Source: Setaria digitata (lineage: Eukaryota; Nematoda; Chromadorea; Rhabditida; Setariidae). From it: a stretch of 64,000 nt of DNA. Under the pieces are notes generated by a model that did no database searches, was not told where the DNA came from, and saw nothing but the letters and a program-made list of their open reading frames with translations. Location: the NCBI GenBank assembly GCA_003640385.1, contig RCAB01000007.1:124001-188000 (forward strand), written 5' to 3'. The stretch's first letter is position 1. Every line of letters starts with the position of its first letter. Of this stretch, positions 27,079 to 39,500 are shown one piece after another. A program made the translations under genes and the position numbers.

Positions 27079-28649
27079 GCTTTAAAAATTTTTCGACTAA
27101 TCTCCTAGGATTATTGTATTTTAAATTGTATAATTGCATACTAAAATAAGAATAAATTTTGCCTTGCAATTTTCAGTTGTTTAGTTAGCGGATTTTTAAG
27201 TTTTTCTCTTCTATTAGTGGTATTGCCAAGAATTAGAAATTATCGATTGTCTTATTAGTAGCATTTTTTCGAGTTAGTAAAATATCAATTTTTAGGATAA
27301 TTTGTCTAGGTACCAAGCAACAATTTTTCCTCAATTCTTTTGAATGAAATGTTATGTTTATCATGTATGGTACTGCTCTTCATCATTTTGGACAGCTTCG
27401 CTCAGGTAATTTTCACGTTTTGCTTGTCTATTAAAATAGCTAAATTGTGAAGAGACAAGATAATATGTTTGTTGGATTTACAAAATAATACAAATCACAT
27501 GTTGAGTAAAAAGCCAGAGATATTTTTCTGTGACAGAAATTAGTTCGACAAAATTTCAGGTAGCAATTAGTTTATCAGGATTAAAATAAGCACTGCTTGA
27601 AATGATATGAAATTTTAAAGCTGAAATGTTTACAATCCAGAAAACGATATGCCCATGCTGATTTGTTATTTTAAAGATTGAAATTGGTTGTGATGGACTT
27701 TTTTTCACTGAATGTTCTTCACAGACTGAAATTAATAGGAGTAAAACGAGGTTAACGAATTTTCATTCTCGAGATATCTTATTCTGACTGTATTTAAATC
27801 ATATTACTGGTTTTAGTGTTTTTCAAATGTTTTTTTCTTTTTTTTTTTTAAGAAAAGGTTTGCTAAAATTCTTCAGTGTTTTCTTTTTTGCTTTTTAGAT
27901 TCGAAAATTTCATTCAAAACACTTCATTAAAGGTGTATCTTCTTTTCTTCCAAGTAAAGTTCATTGATTCCAATTTTACCTAACGTTACTCTACTGCAAT
28001 AAATTAAGCATTTTATGTAAAAGCAACATAAAATCTCAAAGCATTCATAAGTGTTGTGCAATTTCTCACATCAAAAATTAAGAGTAATGGCTGCAATTCG
28101 TTTTTTTTTTTTTTTTTTTTTGTAAATATAAATTAATAATGCTGAGGCTAGTTTGTTGAAAAAGACAGAAATTATTTCGCCTTTAGCGACAAATTTCTTC
28201 CTTCTAACATTATCAGCTGCATCGTTCATAACAGTAAACTTTTTCTTCTGAGACATATGAATAGTTAAACATATGAATAATTTGTTCCAAATTAATATTT
28301 CAAAATTTCAAATAAATTTTCTTGAGAATATATGAAAGGGAAAACTTTTCACTTCTTACGTTTTGATAAAAACTGAATCTTAAAAATATTAATTTCTTCA
28401 GGACATGACAAGATAAACAAAAAATATTCAAAATTATTTTTGAAATGACAATTTTGATCTGGCGCTTGTTATGCCATCAAAGGAAGAAAAACAATCAGTC
28501 TATGTAGATTTTGGATAGCAGAATAGAACAATTTAATTTGGAAGAATAAAAAAGTGTTGAAAAATACGTCGTAGCTGAACTTCCTTTCTCAAAAGCTAAT
28601 TTCGAATATGACAACAATGGTGGAACTAATTAAGACGTTAGTTGAGTGA

Positions 28650-28690
28650 TTAGGATATTATTATGTTATTATTATTAGGATATTATTATG
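28650..28690 (+). repeat. 16-base direct repeat carrying the gene A start codon
   Basis: TTAGGATATTATTATG occurs at 28650-28665 and again at 28675-28690. The second copy ends in the proposed gene A ATG. The first copy supplies another ATG 25 bases upstream in a different frame, opening an 18-codon frame (stop included, ending at 28716) that overlaps the main start. Confidence 0.85.
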
Positions 28691-31600
28691 AAACCAGGAA
28701 GATTTCTTATTTATAGAAGCATTCTTCCGAGGAGCTACCTGCCAATCCGCAGGTACGTGCCATTGCAAACTCGAAAGGTGGAAGTGCTCGAGAAGAATCT
28801 GTTGTTGACAATGCACAGTAATTATTTTTTTATTTTTAAGGTGAAAGATGCGGAGGATATTGTCCAAGCCCTACTTCTTATCATTTTCACTCTCTCACCT
28901 GTTGCTATCGATAAAATTTCAGACCATTTTTCCCGTATCTCTCAGTTCCTCTGTTAACTGCATTTAATCCATTTCAACTGAGGCATCAGGCTGTTGCTAC
29001 AAAAGGTTTGTTTAACTCTTCCAAAGTTTCTGCAAAATTGTCAAATACAAAGTACAGTGAAAGTTTTTCTTCAAGTGTTCTTTCTTTGAAAGAGGACCTT
29101 AGTTTATGTACAGAAAATACTATTTGATGAAAGAGTGGCCAGTCTCGTCCTCAATATTTGCTCAATAGATGGGATGATCCGTTTCACTTCATTTAATAAC
29201 TTTTCAGTTTTATATTATTCAAGTAAAAAACTTCTACTCTTCTCTTTGCTTCAGATATCTCGAGTCAATTCGCCCATTGGTTTCAACCATTGCGCAGCGA
29301 TCTATTCAGGCCCTCTTTCTTGCCCAATAATGGTGTCTTACTTGGTACCACTCAGACTCACCCAACCAACCTAACACATCTTGGTAATTTCGGCGAACTC
29401 ATGAATAGCAATAGTCTTCTTCTGAAGGTTATTTTTTCACTTTTTCTGGCACTTGAGGTGGCAGAAAATTTTAGGAATGAGTATACTTTATTATTTTAGA
29501 CTCTAAAAAAAAGTCAGAGATCGAGCTTATAAATTATTGTTCAAACTTAGCTACTATTTAGTGCTATTAAAATCTTAACTTTCAAAAGTAAATTGTTACG
29601 GATTTAGGAATGATAGCAGATATTTTGAAAAATTAAATTTTTATAGTACTATAAAATATAGTTTTTTTTTTTTAATAGCATTTAGGAATGATAGCAGATA
29701 TTCTGAAAAATTAAATTTTTTTATAGTTTTTATAATTTTATAGTAATTTTTATAGTAGTATAGTTTTTATAGTGGTTTTTTTTTTTCGGCTTCTTTCTCA
29801 AATTCAATAACAGGATAAATGTCCAGGAACGTTTGTTCCTTTCTTCAATACGTAACAATCCTCAAAACCACTTTAGGAATACTGTGAGGGATCTCAATAT
29901 CATCACAACAGGCTTCTTCTTTCATTCACTATAGAACATCTTGAAAAACAGACTGTAAATTATGTTGTTCAATCCAAACACCTAGATTGCATCTCTTAGT
30001 TTTGAAGTATCACAGATGTTTGGGAAAAATAAATTTTGTTTTCGGCAAGTGCAGAAGCATCTGTCTGTATTTGTAGATTTTCCCAATTGACATATAACTT
30101 TGAAAACATGTGGAAACAGTGTCATGTTTTTAAATAAGATTAATAGTTATGTTAAGTATAATTCTAACAGAAAATATAAAAGAAGCAACTCTCGAATGCC
30201 ACAAAAATTACTTCACAATAAAATGAAATGGAATATTTTAAATTGCGACATTCTTCGAAGAATGGAAAATGTCACCAAGTAGTATATGTTCAACTTTGCC
30301 ATTTATTCAAATTGATTTTAATTCTGACTTGTTATAATTTTTGGAAATTTAAATCAACCTTTAAGCTTTTAGTAACACAAGAAAACTAGAAATTAATAAA
30401 ACTGGATGTTACGGATTATGATTAAAACTCGATTTATCCAAATCACCTTTAACAAATTAGTTCTAGCATTTTTGATTCACGCACCCTTCATCTATCACAT
30501 GCCTGTTGTTATGCTTAACATTGCACACTTTTCCGTTCTTGAAATCATAAACATTTTTTTGGTTAGCACAAATTTTTCAAAGACTAATTAATTTCACAAT
30601 TAATAATGATTTCAACATGGATATGGTTAATTATTTCGTTTTCATATTAACTAAAACACCACAAATGGTAATTAGAGGAATGTTAAAAAAAAAAAAAAGC
30701 ACTGTATCAGAAAATAAACTGTGAGAAAAGCTCCCTTCTTCAATAAATCCTTCCTAAAGCTAAATCTCGTTTGATGAGAATGAATTTAAACAAGCAAATA
30801 AATATCTGTTCTTTTCCTATCATTTTTACCATTTTTTTTTTTTCTTAAATTAAAAGCTTGTTCGTATCGCATAATTTGATTCGTAAAGGATCTCCTGCAT
30901 TTCCATCCATCTGTGTTTGGTTGGCAAACAAGTTTCCTACCGCTGGTAACCTGTCTTGATTGATACAAACAATACAAATGATATCCTCAAATTGTATAAA
31001 TTTCCAACTAAATTTCGGTCATCAAAATCAGCCATTATCAAACAAATTATCACTGCAGTGAATAACTGCATAAAAATTTAAGATTTAAAAAGTATTCAAG
31101 CAATTAATAAAAATGCTCTCGTATTTTAATGGTTTCAGTTAATTTTTTTTCTGATACAGTTTATTTGGAAACGCTAAAAACAACTTTGGAAAAATTTTAA
31201 TTTTGAAGGAGAAAATTGAGCAGAATTATAAAAGACTCATTATTGCTGTCAAAGCAAAAAATGAAATGAAAAAAAAATTTTTTTAAATTTTTTATTGAAA
31301 AAAAATCAACACCACTCTATGTTTTTAAAAAAATTCTTAATGAAATGAAATGAAATAAGCTGTTTCAGAAGACTGGAGAATTTTATCCTTAATACATTGC
31401 CAAATTTTTCAGTTGGTAGATTATGGACAGAAACGTCGGAACTTGATGAACAATGATGGTTTAGAAGGGAGCTTGCCAAATAATCCAGAAACTCTCGAAA
31501 TAGCCAGCAAAGATGAAGCTAAGACAGACGAAATATCAAAAAGCACACCTGGAATAGTCAATATGGATGGCAATTCGGAAGGTGTTTCTTTTGACTTCTT

Positions 31601-34600
31601 GATGACCAAGGTCCAATTCATTTTCTTCCATTTGCTCCAATCGCTAAAGCCTACACTCTCTTGCATGTAGCCATTTCAAAAATTTCATTTTTTTTATTTG
31701 AATAAACACAAAACAATGCTGCAAACTATGCAGATTTTTACAATATAAAATTATTACGAAGACTGAAGAAGAAAGAAAGGAAGGAGGAAGTTGTAAGTCG
31801 TTGAAATGGGCCAAAAATTTGTTTCTCCTCAAATAGTCAGAAGTGCCATTGGTCAGTCATTTATTTTGCCTGAAAGAGCCAAATATAAATGAGACTCTCT
31901 AAAAAAAAAGCTAAATTATTTTTGGTACTGGACAATTAAGATGAGTCTCGTCATCCTCCAATGTTATGCAATTATTGAATTTGTATACAAGATCTTAAAA
32001 AATTAGAAAGAAAACTTAACCTTTTGCAATAACAAAAAAGAAAAAGAAAAACAATTAATCCTAAATACTACTTTCGCAAACTTGCAGCCAGTTTTCTTTT
32101 TTATAAATTTATGCCATGAATTTCTACTATAATTAAAAAAATAAGTCTGAAGAGTGCATAATTTCTAAATAAACTCGTTGAAATCCCGTTGTTTGTAAAT
32201 TGGTTCCTTACAATTCTCATATTTGCTTCTATATTTTACTACTTCAGATGGCAATGCTACTGACATGGTAGAAAGCCCAAAGAATTTTTATGATGCTGAT
32301 TTGGGAATGGTAAAGATTCCAGAAGCAGAAGAAAGTGATGAGGTTAGTACTATAAGACGAACTTAATAGGTAGTTAAGATCTTTGGTTGAAAAAAGAAAT
32401 CAAGTTTTGAAATCATAGTGCATTTCAGCGAATTTAAAATCAGAATAAACTGAATAAAGGAAAAAAATGAAACATTGGGAAGTGTTCAAATTAAGATAGG
32501 TTTTATAATTAACTTACTGCTAAACTTATTAAATTTTGATTAAATTAATATATGACATAGCTTTCAGGTCAGTGTAGAAAATGACAGTGGCAGCAGAAAT
32601 TTGTTGGAGAAAAAAGTTTTGCAAAATGGGTTTGATGACCGATTTTGGAATCATTTGTTTCAAATCAAAGTATTTTTTATACTGATTTTTCATTTTTGGT
32701 AGCTTTCTTTTCTATTAGATTTGTTCCCAAATATCTTACTCTCTTGTTAGCCTTAAGACCCTGAAATAACAACTTAATGTCCCATTTATGTACTGTGTTT
32801 AGGATGTTGGCAATAGCACGGAAAGTTCACTAAATGATTTGAAGGAAGTGGTTGCTACACTAAATCTTTCACAAACTCAGACTGCTGCTTTCGTTAAAAT
32901 CATCGAAAAAGTTGGATTTTGTTTAAGTCTCAAGAGGTTTTAGAAATTTTGCAGAATTTAACATTCAAATTCACCAAAATATTTCACGCAGCTTTTTTTA
33001 CTTGCAGATTGTTGATGAGCAGCTCAAAAGACGTCTTCATGAGGAAGTCGCGGGGGGAACAGTTGCTGAAACACCGGAAAAGCCGAAATTAGCTGGTGCT
33101 AAGTTCCATGCACTCGATAGTGAACTTTTAAAAGTAAGTTTTTTGGATCCTCAATTCTGAATGGATCCTCAATGGATCCTCAATTCTGAATTGTTGTATT
33201 GGGATTTTCGAGAGCCAGAAAAAAAAACCAAGGGCTGTGGGAATCATCAAAACCGCAGAAATCGGGTTAGAAAATGTTCTTTGATCATCGCGAAATCTTG
33301 GAGGGATAGGTAGCAAGCTATCAGGGGTAAGTAACATTTTCAATATGTAGAAGTGATGGTGGATGAATCTCCAGAAATTCAGAATACTGGTGAGGTCTAC
33401 GAGGAAGAAATCAGACCACACGAAAAGCTTACAGCAAACACTCGTTTAAGTTTCGACGAACAACATATCATTGATGATTATCGTAGCGAGCCGGATGAAA
33501 TTTCGGAAGAATTAGATAGAGGACCGTCCGAGCTGGATTCTAAAAAAGCAGGTCGGTAATTTTGAAACACTTCAATCTATTAATTTGAAAAAAAAAAAAA
33601 CTAAGTCTCTTAATTGTACGGTGGTTACGGATGAAATAGCATCCAGGAAGTGGCTGTGAAAAAAAAATAAATATCAATTAAAGTCTCTAAATTACGGCAG
33701 ATCAGTTATATAAAAGAAAATGAATGAAATGACAAAAAAAGTCTGAATAGTATTAAATATCATAACTAACACTGCTTATTAAAGGGGTACCATTCAGTGT
33801 TGAAAAATGATGGAATGAAGATTTTCTTATGAATGATAACCACAAAGTAATGATAGATATTATTTCGGCTTTTGGATATTGCTTTATTTTACATTATGCC
33901 CTAATCCTTAAAGTGTAATTACAATTCTTCAGAAATTTTTTGCAGTTATGATTGATGATGGAAAATTTTTCACTAAAGCGAAGTTGAAAGATATAAGAAG
34001 TTTTATTTCTTTCAGTTAGGTGGAAGACAGATTATATGATCCGTGAACAAGCCGAGTATGATCGGCTAGTAAGTGGAATTACTGAGGCAACGCCACAGTT
34101 GGAGTATTTGGAAACTAAAACTGAGTATATTACAAGTTCAGAATTGCTCAGAACAACAACAACCGGTACAAGTGCGGATCAGCTAATATCTAAAATAAGC
34201 ATTACAAAAATCAGCTTAGAAATGATGGTCAATAGACTATCATGTATTATCAGAAAATAAGATTCTATTGATTCTTGCTTTCATTGATGTTTGCTTAGCA
34301 AATTAGTGGACCGCTTTCCATTTCTTAATCTTTATGAAAGAAACAACGAGTAAACAATGCATTAAGTTTAGTGACATTAGTCGAAAAATTAATTTCGAAT
34401 TCTGCTCTCTAAATTTTTGATTTCGAGTTCAAAATATATATATTTTTTCTATTGCTTTTGTTAAATGAACTTGATATTTTATCATAATTTTGCATATATT
34501 CTGAGGAGATTATCTTCAATATCTGTATCAGACGTAAAGTCTTAAATGGTAAATTTCTCTAGGCTGCACCATACTATATCGATAAAGTTTTTTAGCCAGC

Positions 34601-34919
34601 AGTCCAACCTTCCATGATAAGGCAATATTGCAATCTATCAAAGAACGCCACACACCGAACAGAACCACGATGATTTATGCAAAGGTATGGTTTTCGAAAA
34701 TTTCGAGAAAGTTTTATTGTTGCGATTGATCTTAACATTTTTAGTCTTTTTCAAAACAATTATTTCCAGGTAGCATCAATCCCAAGAACAGTTTTTGAAC
34801 GACAAGCAGATGACTTTCGAAGTCGATTGCTTGGAAATAACGGTTTTAACGATATTATAAATGCTTTGAAGCATGCAAAAATCGGATTTTATGAAAGGTT
34901 TATAAAAAGATTTCATTGA
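28688..34919 (+). CDS. Gene A: unrecognised acidic, largely disordered protein with a basic N-terminus
   Basis: I do not recognise this family. Exons in phase: 28688-28752, 28923-29005, 29255-29427, 31413-31581, 32248-32342, 32568-32669, 32803-32910, 33008-33133, a tentative 7-base exon 33259-33265, 33351-33551, 34016-34165, 34596-34684 and 34770-34919 with the stop. The total is 1518 nt, 505 residues. Most borders are strong (CAG acceptors; GTACGT, GTAAGT and GTATGG donors). The N-terminus is basic and hydrophobic (MKPGRFLIYRSILPRSYLPI, then PFFPYLSVPLLTAF), which might be a targeting or anchoring signal. The middle is rich in Asp, Glu, Ser and Asn (ESPKNFYDADLGMVKIPEAE). A helical stretch runs through AAFVKIIEKIVDEQLKRRLH across one junction. 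The C-terminal part contains SPTFHDKAILQSIKERH and RTVFERQADDFRSRLLG. The 7-base exon is inferred because the exons on either side differ by one base in phase. The last exon can instead splice out at 34897 (GAAAG before GTTTAT) to another terminal exon. Confidence 0.62.
29428..31412 (+). other. Gene A intron 3 (long)
   Basis: This 1,985-base intron has no exon that I can support. It contains a 45-base near-identical duplication at 29602-29646 and 29680-29726 (ATTTAGGAATGATAGCAGAT in both), followed by short TTTTTATAG iterations. Confidence 0.55.
29602..29726 (+). repeat. Tandem near-identical duplication of about 45 bases
   Basis: Two copies, beginning at 29602 and 29680, are separated by an AT-rich linker with a T run. 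They differ mainly by TTTTG/TTCTG and by T-run length, which suggests a recent local duplication. Confidence 0.85.
33144..33190 (+). repeat. Short tandem repeat GGATCCTCAATTCTGAAT
   Basis: Three partial copies of TGGATCCTCAA(TTCTGAA) lie directly after the donor of the gene A exon 33008-33133. The middle copy is shortened. This is within the intron where a micro-exon is needed to restore the frame. Confidence 0.85.
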
Positions 34920-36599
34920 ATTTGGCTACTTTAATTGAATTCAATCATCACTATAACACTTTATTAGAATAGAATATGTGCTTCAGGAACTGAATCATTA
35001 AACGGTAGTTTGATCGACACTTCTGGATCTGAAGTGATAAGCGATCAAGTTAACATATAGTTCATCAACATTTCGTCAAGAATTGATCAATGCTTTTTTT
35101 TTTCAAATAATTTTTTTTTTAAAAATTTTTCATATATCGTTTTGTAAATGTCTTGTAAATATATAAATGTTTTTAAAACCATTTTGAAGTTAATTCAAGT
35201 TATTTATTACTGTCGAGTCACGTTTTGCATTCATTAATACCAAATTAGAAAATGAATCACTATCGATCTCTTCCGTTAGTTGTGAAAATGATTACAGAGG
35301 CTGAATTTCCAACTCTATAGGAACAAACAGTGGAAACTGAATCTATCTTTATTTTAGTGATGTAGATCTTTTTGTTTCCATTATTTGTATTTTTTCTTAA
35401 ATTAGTGAACAAATGTTCTGTCAAAAGAGACTCAAAATGACAGGTGACAAGCTATTCAGGCAATAATTTTCATTAGTACTTCCATTTACTAATATTCTCG
35501 ATATCTTGTTTAAAAATTAGGAGAATTCCATCTAAGGCTGTTATTTATATAATTAATTCCCGTTATATTTTTTCACACCTAGAATGTTTAAACATTTTAG
35601 ATGTGGAAGCATTTGTATAGAAGGTGTCTTGAAAAAGATTAAAACATTTTTCGGGAATGTAAATATAGCCAACAAATTCTTTCTCATTACAGAATTGTCT
35701 TCAATTTCGTGGAAATTGTCATCGTTTCATATAATTTACATTGTATTAATGCTAGTATTTTTCTATCATTACTGAACTTTTTGCAATTTCTTTTTTTTTC
35801 TGCTAAAGAGCCAGATCCTAGCAGTTTCTTAATTCAGTTAGTGAAAAAGCATTCTAAAGTAAATCTGAAACTAGTAGATAGCTTTGATGGTCAGAATCAG
35901 GAAATTCCGTGAAAAGTTCAAGTAAGCAATACTGATCACTGTGTGTGGATTAGATTTTTTTTTCAAAATGAGGTGTTATTTTCTCGGAACGTTTCGTATC
36001 GCATACAAAGCTCCTTCGTAGCTAGTCTCTGAATCTGTCCATTCAAATATTCAAGAAATACGTCGCCTAAAAATTGAAAGTGACAAATGAAAGAAATAAA
36101 TAGTTCAGCGAATGTCTGAAAGAAACGAATTTTCGATCAGTGTGTTAAAATGTCTGATTATGAATAATAAATATTATATTTCTATTAAAGCAATATCATT
36201 CTGACATTTAAAGTTAAATGAATGATTTTTGTTATTACATGATATTACATCGTATTTTACGTGATATTACATTATAAGTAATAAATCGACTTCACGTACT
36301 CTTGAAGTCTTGACTTTTTGTTCGCAAGTTAATAATTGTATCAAAAATTCTTTCGATATTTTAGCAACATCTTAAAGCTGTAATTATAAATAATTACTGC
36401 AAGCGATGGCTGTTAATTTTCTTTGACAAAAATAATTATTGTTAGAAGATAATTCTATGAGCATTATTGCTACCAAGAAATATTACAATTTATTCAATTT
36501 GTTATTATAAGGTTTTATTCTTTATCATTTATCGTTTTTGCGAATAGATTCATTCATTTAATTAATCTAAGAAATGATAAGTGATAAGAAATGAAATAA
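34920..36599 (+). other. Region between gene A and the first gene C exon
   Basis: An open segment at about 35810-35912 ends in TGA after DSFDGQNQEIP and could be an alternative terminal exon. Its entry phase is 1, so it does not follow the phase-2 donor of the last gene A exon. The rest looks non-coding and probably includes the promoter of the gene C start exon at 36600. An AATAAA at 36096-36101 could serve transcripts ending here. Confidence 0.4.
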
Positions 36600-39500
36600 A
36601 TGTTTATTGTGGAAGAATCATCCGAAATAAAAGAGAAATTAAAGAAAGACTCACAACTGAATGAGTTTATTGAGCCAGGTACGTTTCTAACGCAATAAAT
36701 TCCGCTTTCCTTGCTTCTTTTTTGTTTTCATTTTTTAAACAAAAATGAATAAATGCCAATAAAAGTTAAAAAGTACCATTTATCAAGAAGTGTAGTTGAA
36801 GTAAGAATCGATGATCCTTCCTGATTTTTGACATTTTCATTCATTACACGCTGATTTTACGCTGGTTGCTGCTACTGTTTGATGCTCTGGTCAGAAATGA
36901 GATGAAATGAAATTGAAATTGCATTTGTGAAGAGAGAAGCAAAAGGTAGCACGGATGGATGTTTGTGCATGACGTGTTTTGATGAGCTTCTGCATGAGCA
37001 AATATGATGAAATGCTTTGAAAAGTGAAGTCGAAAATGCAGGTAGCAAGAGGACAGGTAGAGTGCGAAAGCGACAGGTAGAGAGAGAGCTCCGGCTGCAC
37101 TGCGAAATTTCTGCTACAATATTTATGGATAAAATATACAATCGCTATATCATTTGCTGCTGCTTGTTCTATCTGTGAAATCATTTTATGATATCATTAT
37201 TGTCAAATAATTTATGATAGATTTGTTCTGAGCATTTTTGAAAGCTGATGAGGTGAAAGGTCACAGAAATCTAACAATTCGCAAATTATTTTAGAATTTC
37301 AATTATTAAATTGCAATTCATAAGTTCTAACTCCATCATCATTTCTCGATGTTATCAATATCACCCATCAGCAATTCAAGTTTTAGCATGGATGTGTAAT
37401 TCTTTCATTCAGATTTAAGGCCTCATTTTTCAAATAATGATCTTTTTGAAGAATTGTCGCAAATTAAGTCCTACTGTAACTAATTATTGTCAGTGAAAGA
37501 CTTTAATTTTACAACTTAAACAACATGTGAAAATGAGTGAAAAAATTCTATTTTCCGAGTAAACGTGTTTGAGAAGATGTACATTATTCTAAAAATCAGT
37601 CAATATTTTGCGCTTGATCCAACATCTAAATATCCAGCAAAGATTTTGAATGAGCCAAGAATATTCACTAATTTTTAATTTTCTATTTTAAATGAAACTT
37701 CATTGTGAACTACTGGCATTTGAAAGAAATTTTTTTATCATTTAGAATAATAAGAATTATTAAAATAATAAAAAAAAAAAAAATAAGTAAAGACGTTAGT
37801 AGCTGAAGTTGAAAGAGAGAGCGTCACCTAATTTTTTTTTTGACTTCTTTGGACGAAGAATTCAGTTAACACTTTCGGAATGATAACAAGATTCAAAGTT
37901 CCTTTTTACTTAGCTGTGTTTTGTTATTCTAATTGAAAAAATAATTTAGTTAGCTTAATGCTACGAATGTTTCATATTTTAAAATAATAATGCCATTTTA
38001 AAGTTAAAAAATAATTTGCTCTATGAAGTCAAGAAGTGCTAAATTAATTAAAATAGTTTCTGTTGGTAAAGCTAGAATTGTATTTGCTTGGTACTTTCTA
38101 TTTTCCTGTCCTACTTTCTTCTGTTTCATTCATTTCAACTCTGCCCTATTTTTCAAATCCTTAAGGCAATTATCTTTGATTATGTGGGTTATAATAAGGT
38201 GCTTAAGAGGTTTGCTCAGCCAAGAAATGATATTTTATCTCTTTTTAATTTGAGTACATCGATATCACTAGTATGAAGCTGGATGAATATAACGTAATAC
38301 GTTTAACTCGCATAGCTATTTAGTCCAATTTCAAAGTAAACATATTTTCTTAATTTCGACCCAAGAAGGAATTGAAGAATTGAACTGACTCAAAGATCTT
38401 CACAAGAATTAGTAGTAACTAACAAGTATAAAAGATAATTAAATGTGTATTTAAATGTAATTAAATGCAGTTATCAAATATAAAAAGTTATTAAATGCAT
38501 AGTACCAGAAAAAGTGGAATATTTTGGTGTTGTGGGAATTTCAAGTGAAAAGAATACGAGCCATCGGATGAAAAGAAATGAAATGGAATATTCAGCAAAT
38601 CAGAAGCTTAATTTACAATAAAAGTGCGATATCGATATTCTATTGTATAATTTCTATTTATGCGGAAATATCATAGCTCCCTTTTTGATGATTAGAATCA
38701 TTGAAATAATTATGTCTCTAAGAAATAAATATGTACTGTATTCAGATTCGATAAATTTTGTCTCTGTGCGGAATATTCCGAATTTGACAGAAGCATCTAA
38801 ATATTTTGTTCGGATACAAGTAAAATTTGAATAGATCTCAAAATTGAGCTATTTAGGATGAAGTATGAAAAATAGAGGTTAACTATTCTATACTCCTGAA
38901 ATCGTTGACAGTAATTACTCAATTTTCAATAATAATTATGCCTACCATCTTCGCAGTCATCTTCCTCATTTGAAATTTCTTCAATTTTCATGTTTATTTC
39001 CTTCAAGTAAGCAAATGTATCTCCGATGGTCTGAATTCAATCAATTTAGATTATAGTTCTTTAAGGATAAGTTCAGTGTAGGACACTGACAATTGCATAG
39101 TTTTTTTTTTAGTTATTTTTGAATGGAAATTGCGGTCAGAAACGCAATCCATTTGAAAAGATTACTACGCACTTTTTGATTAGATTTTCAAGTAGAGAAA
39201 CCCAGTTTTAAAATATGAAACTATAATATAAAAGAAATTTATTTACATTCCCAATGTTGTTTTCTTTTCCAAAACCATTTGAACTTCATTGGGTCACTTG
39301 AACTTCGAATGGCAATAAGTATTGTTTATGCAATAATCAAAAACCTATGAATTTCAAATGTGATCCATAAAGAAGTGAATTTCTGGAAAAAAAAAAGTCT
39401 TTCTAAAGACCGAGTTTCAAATTGTTCTTTTGCGTATCAATTTGAATTTGCTTATTGTGAGATGAATTGTTCAATAATGATTTGATTTCAAGTAGCTTTA

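Larger units (their letters stand above)
23579..28687. other. Non-coding spacer with microsatellites
   Basis: This holds no gene that I can support. It lies downstream of the channel gene and upstream of gene A. It contains a CT microsatellite, a TTA microsatellite and a poly(T) run at 28101-28121. A patch at about 26270-26620 has more G and C than its surroundings and stays open on both strands, but it lacks consistent splice sites. It may be a promoter or an untranslated exon of gene A. Confidence 0.6.

Noticed and set aside
36872..37184. Two overlapping minus-strand frames of 89 and 97 codons
   Set aside because: Their serine- and leucine-rich composition and lack of borders suggest chance frames.
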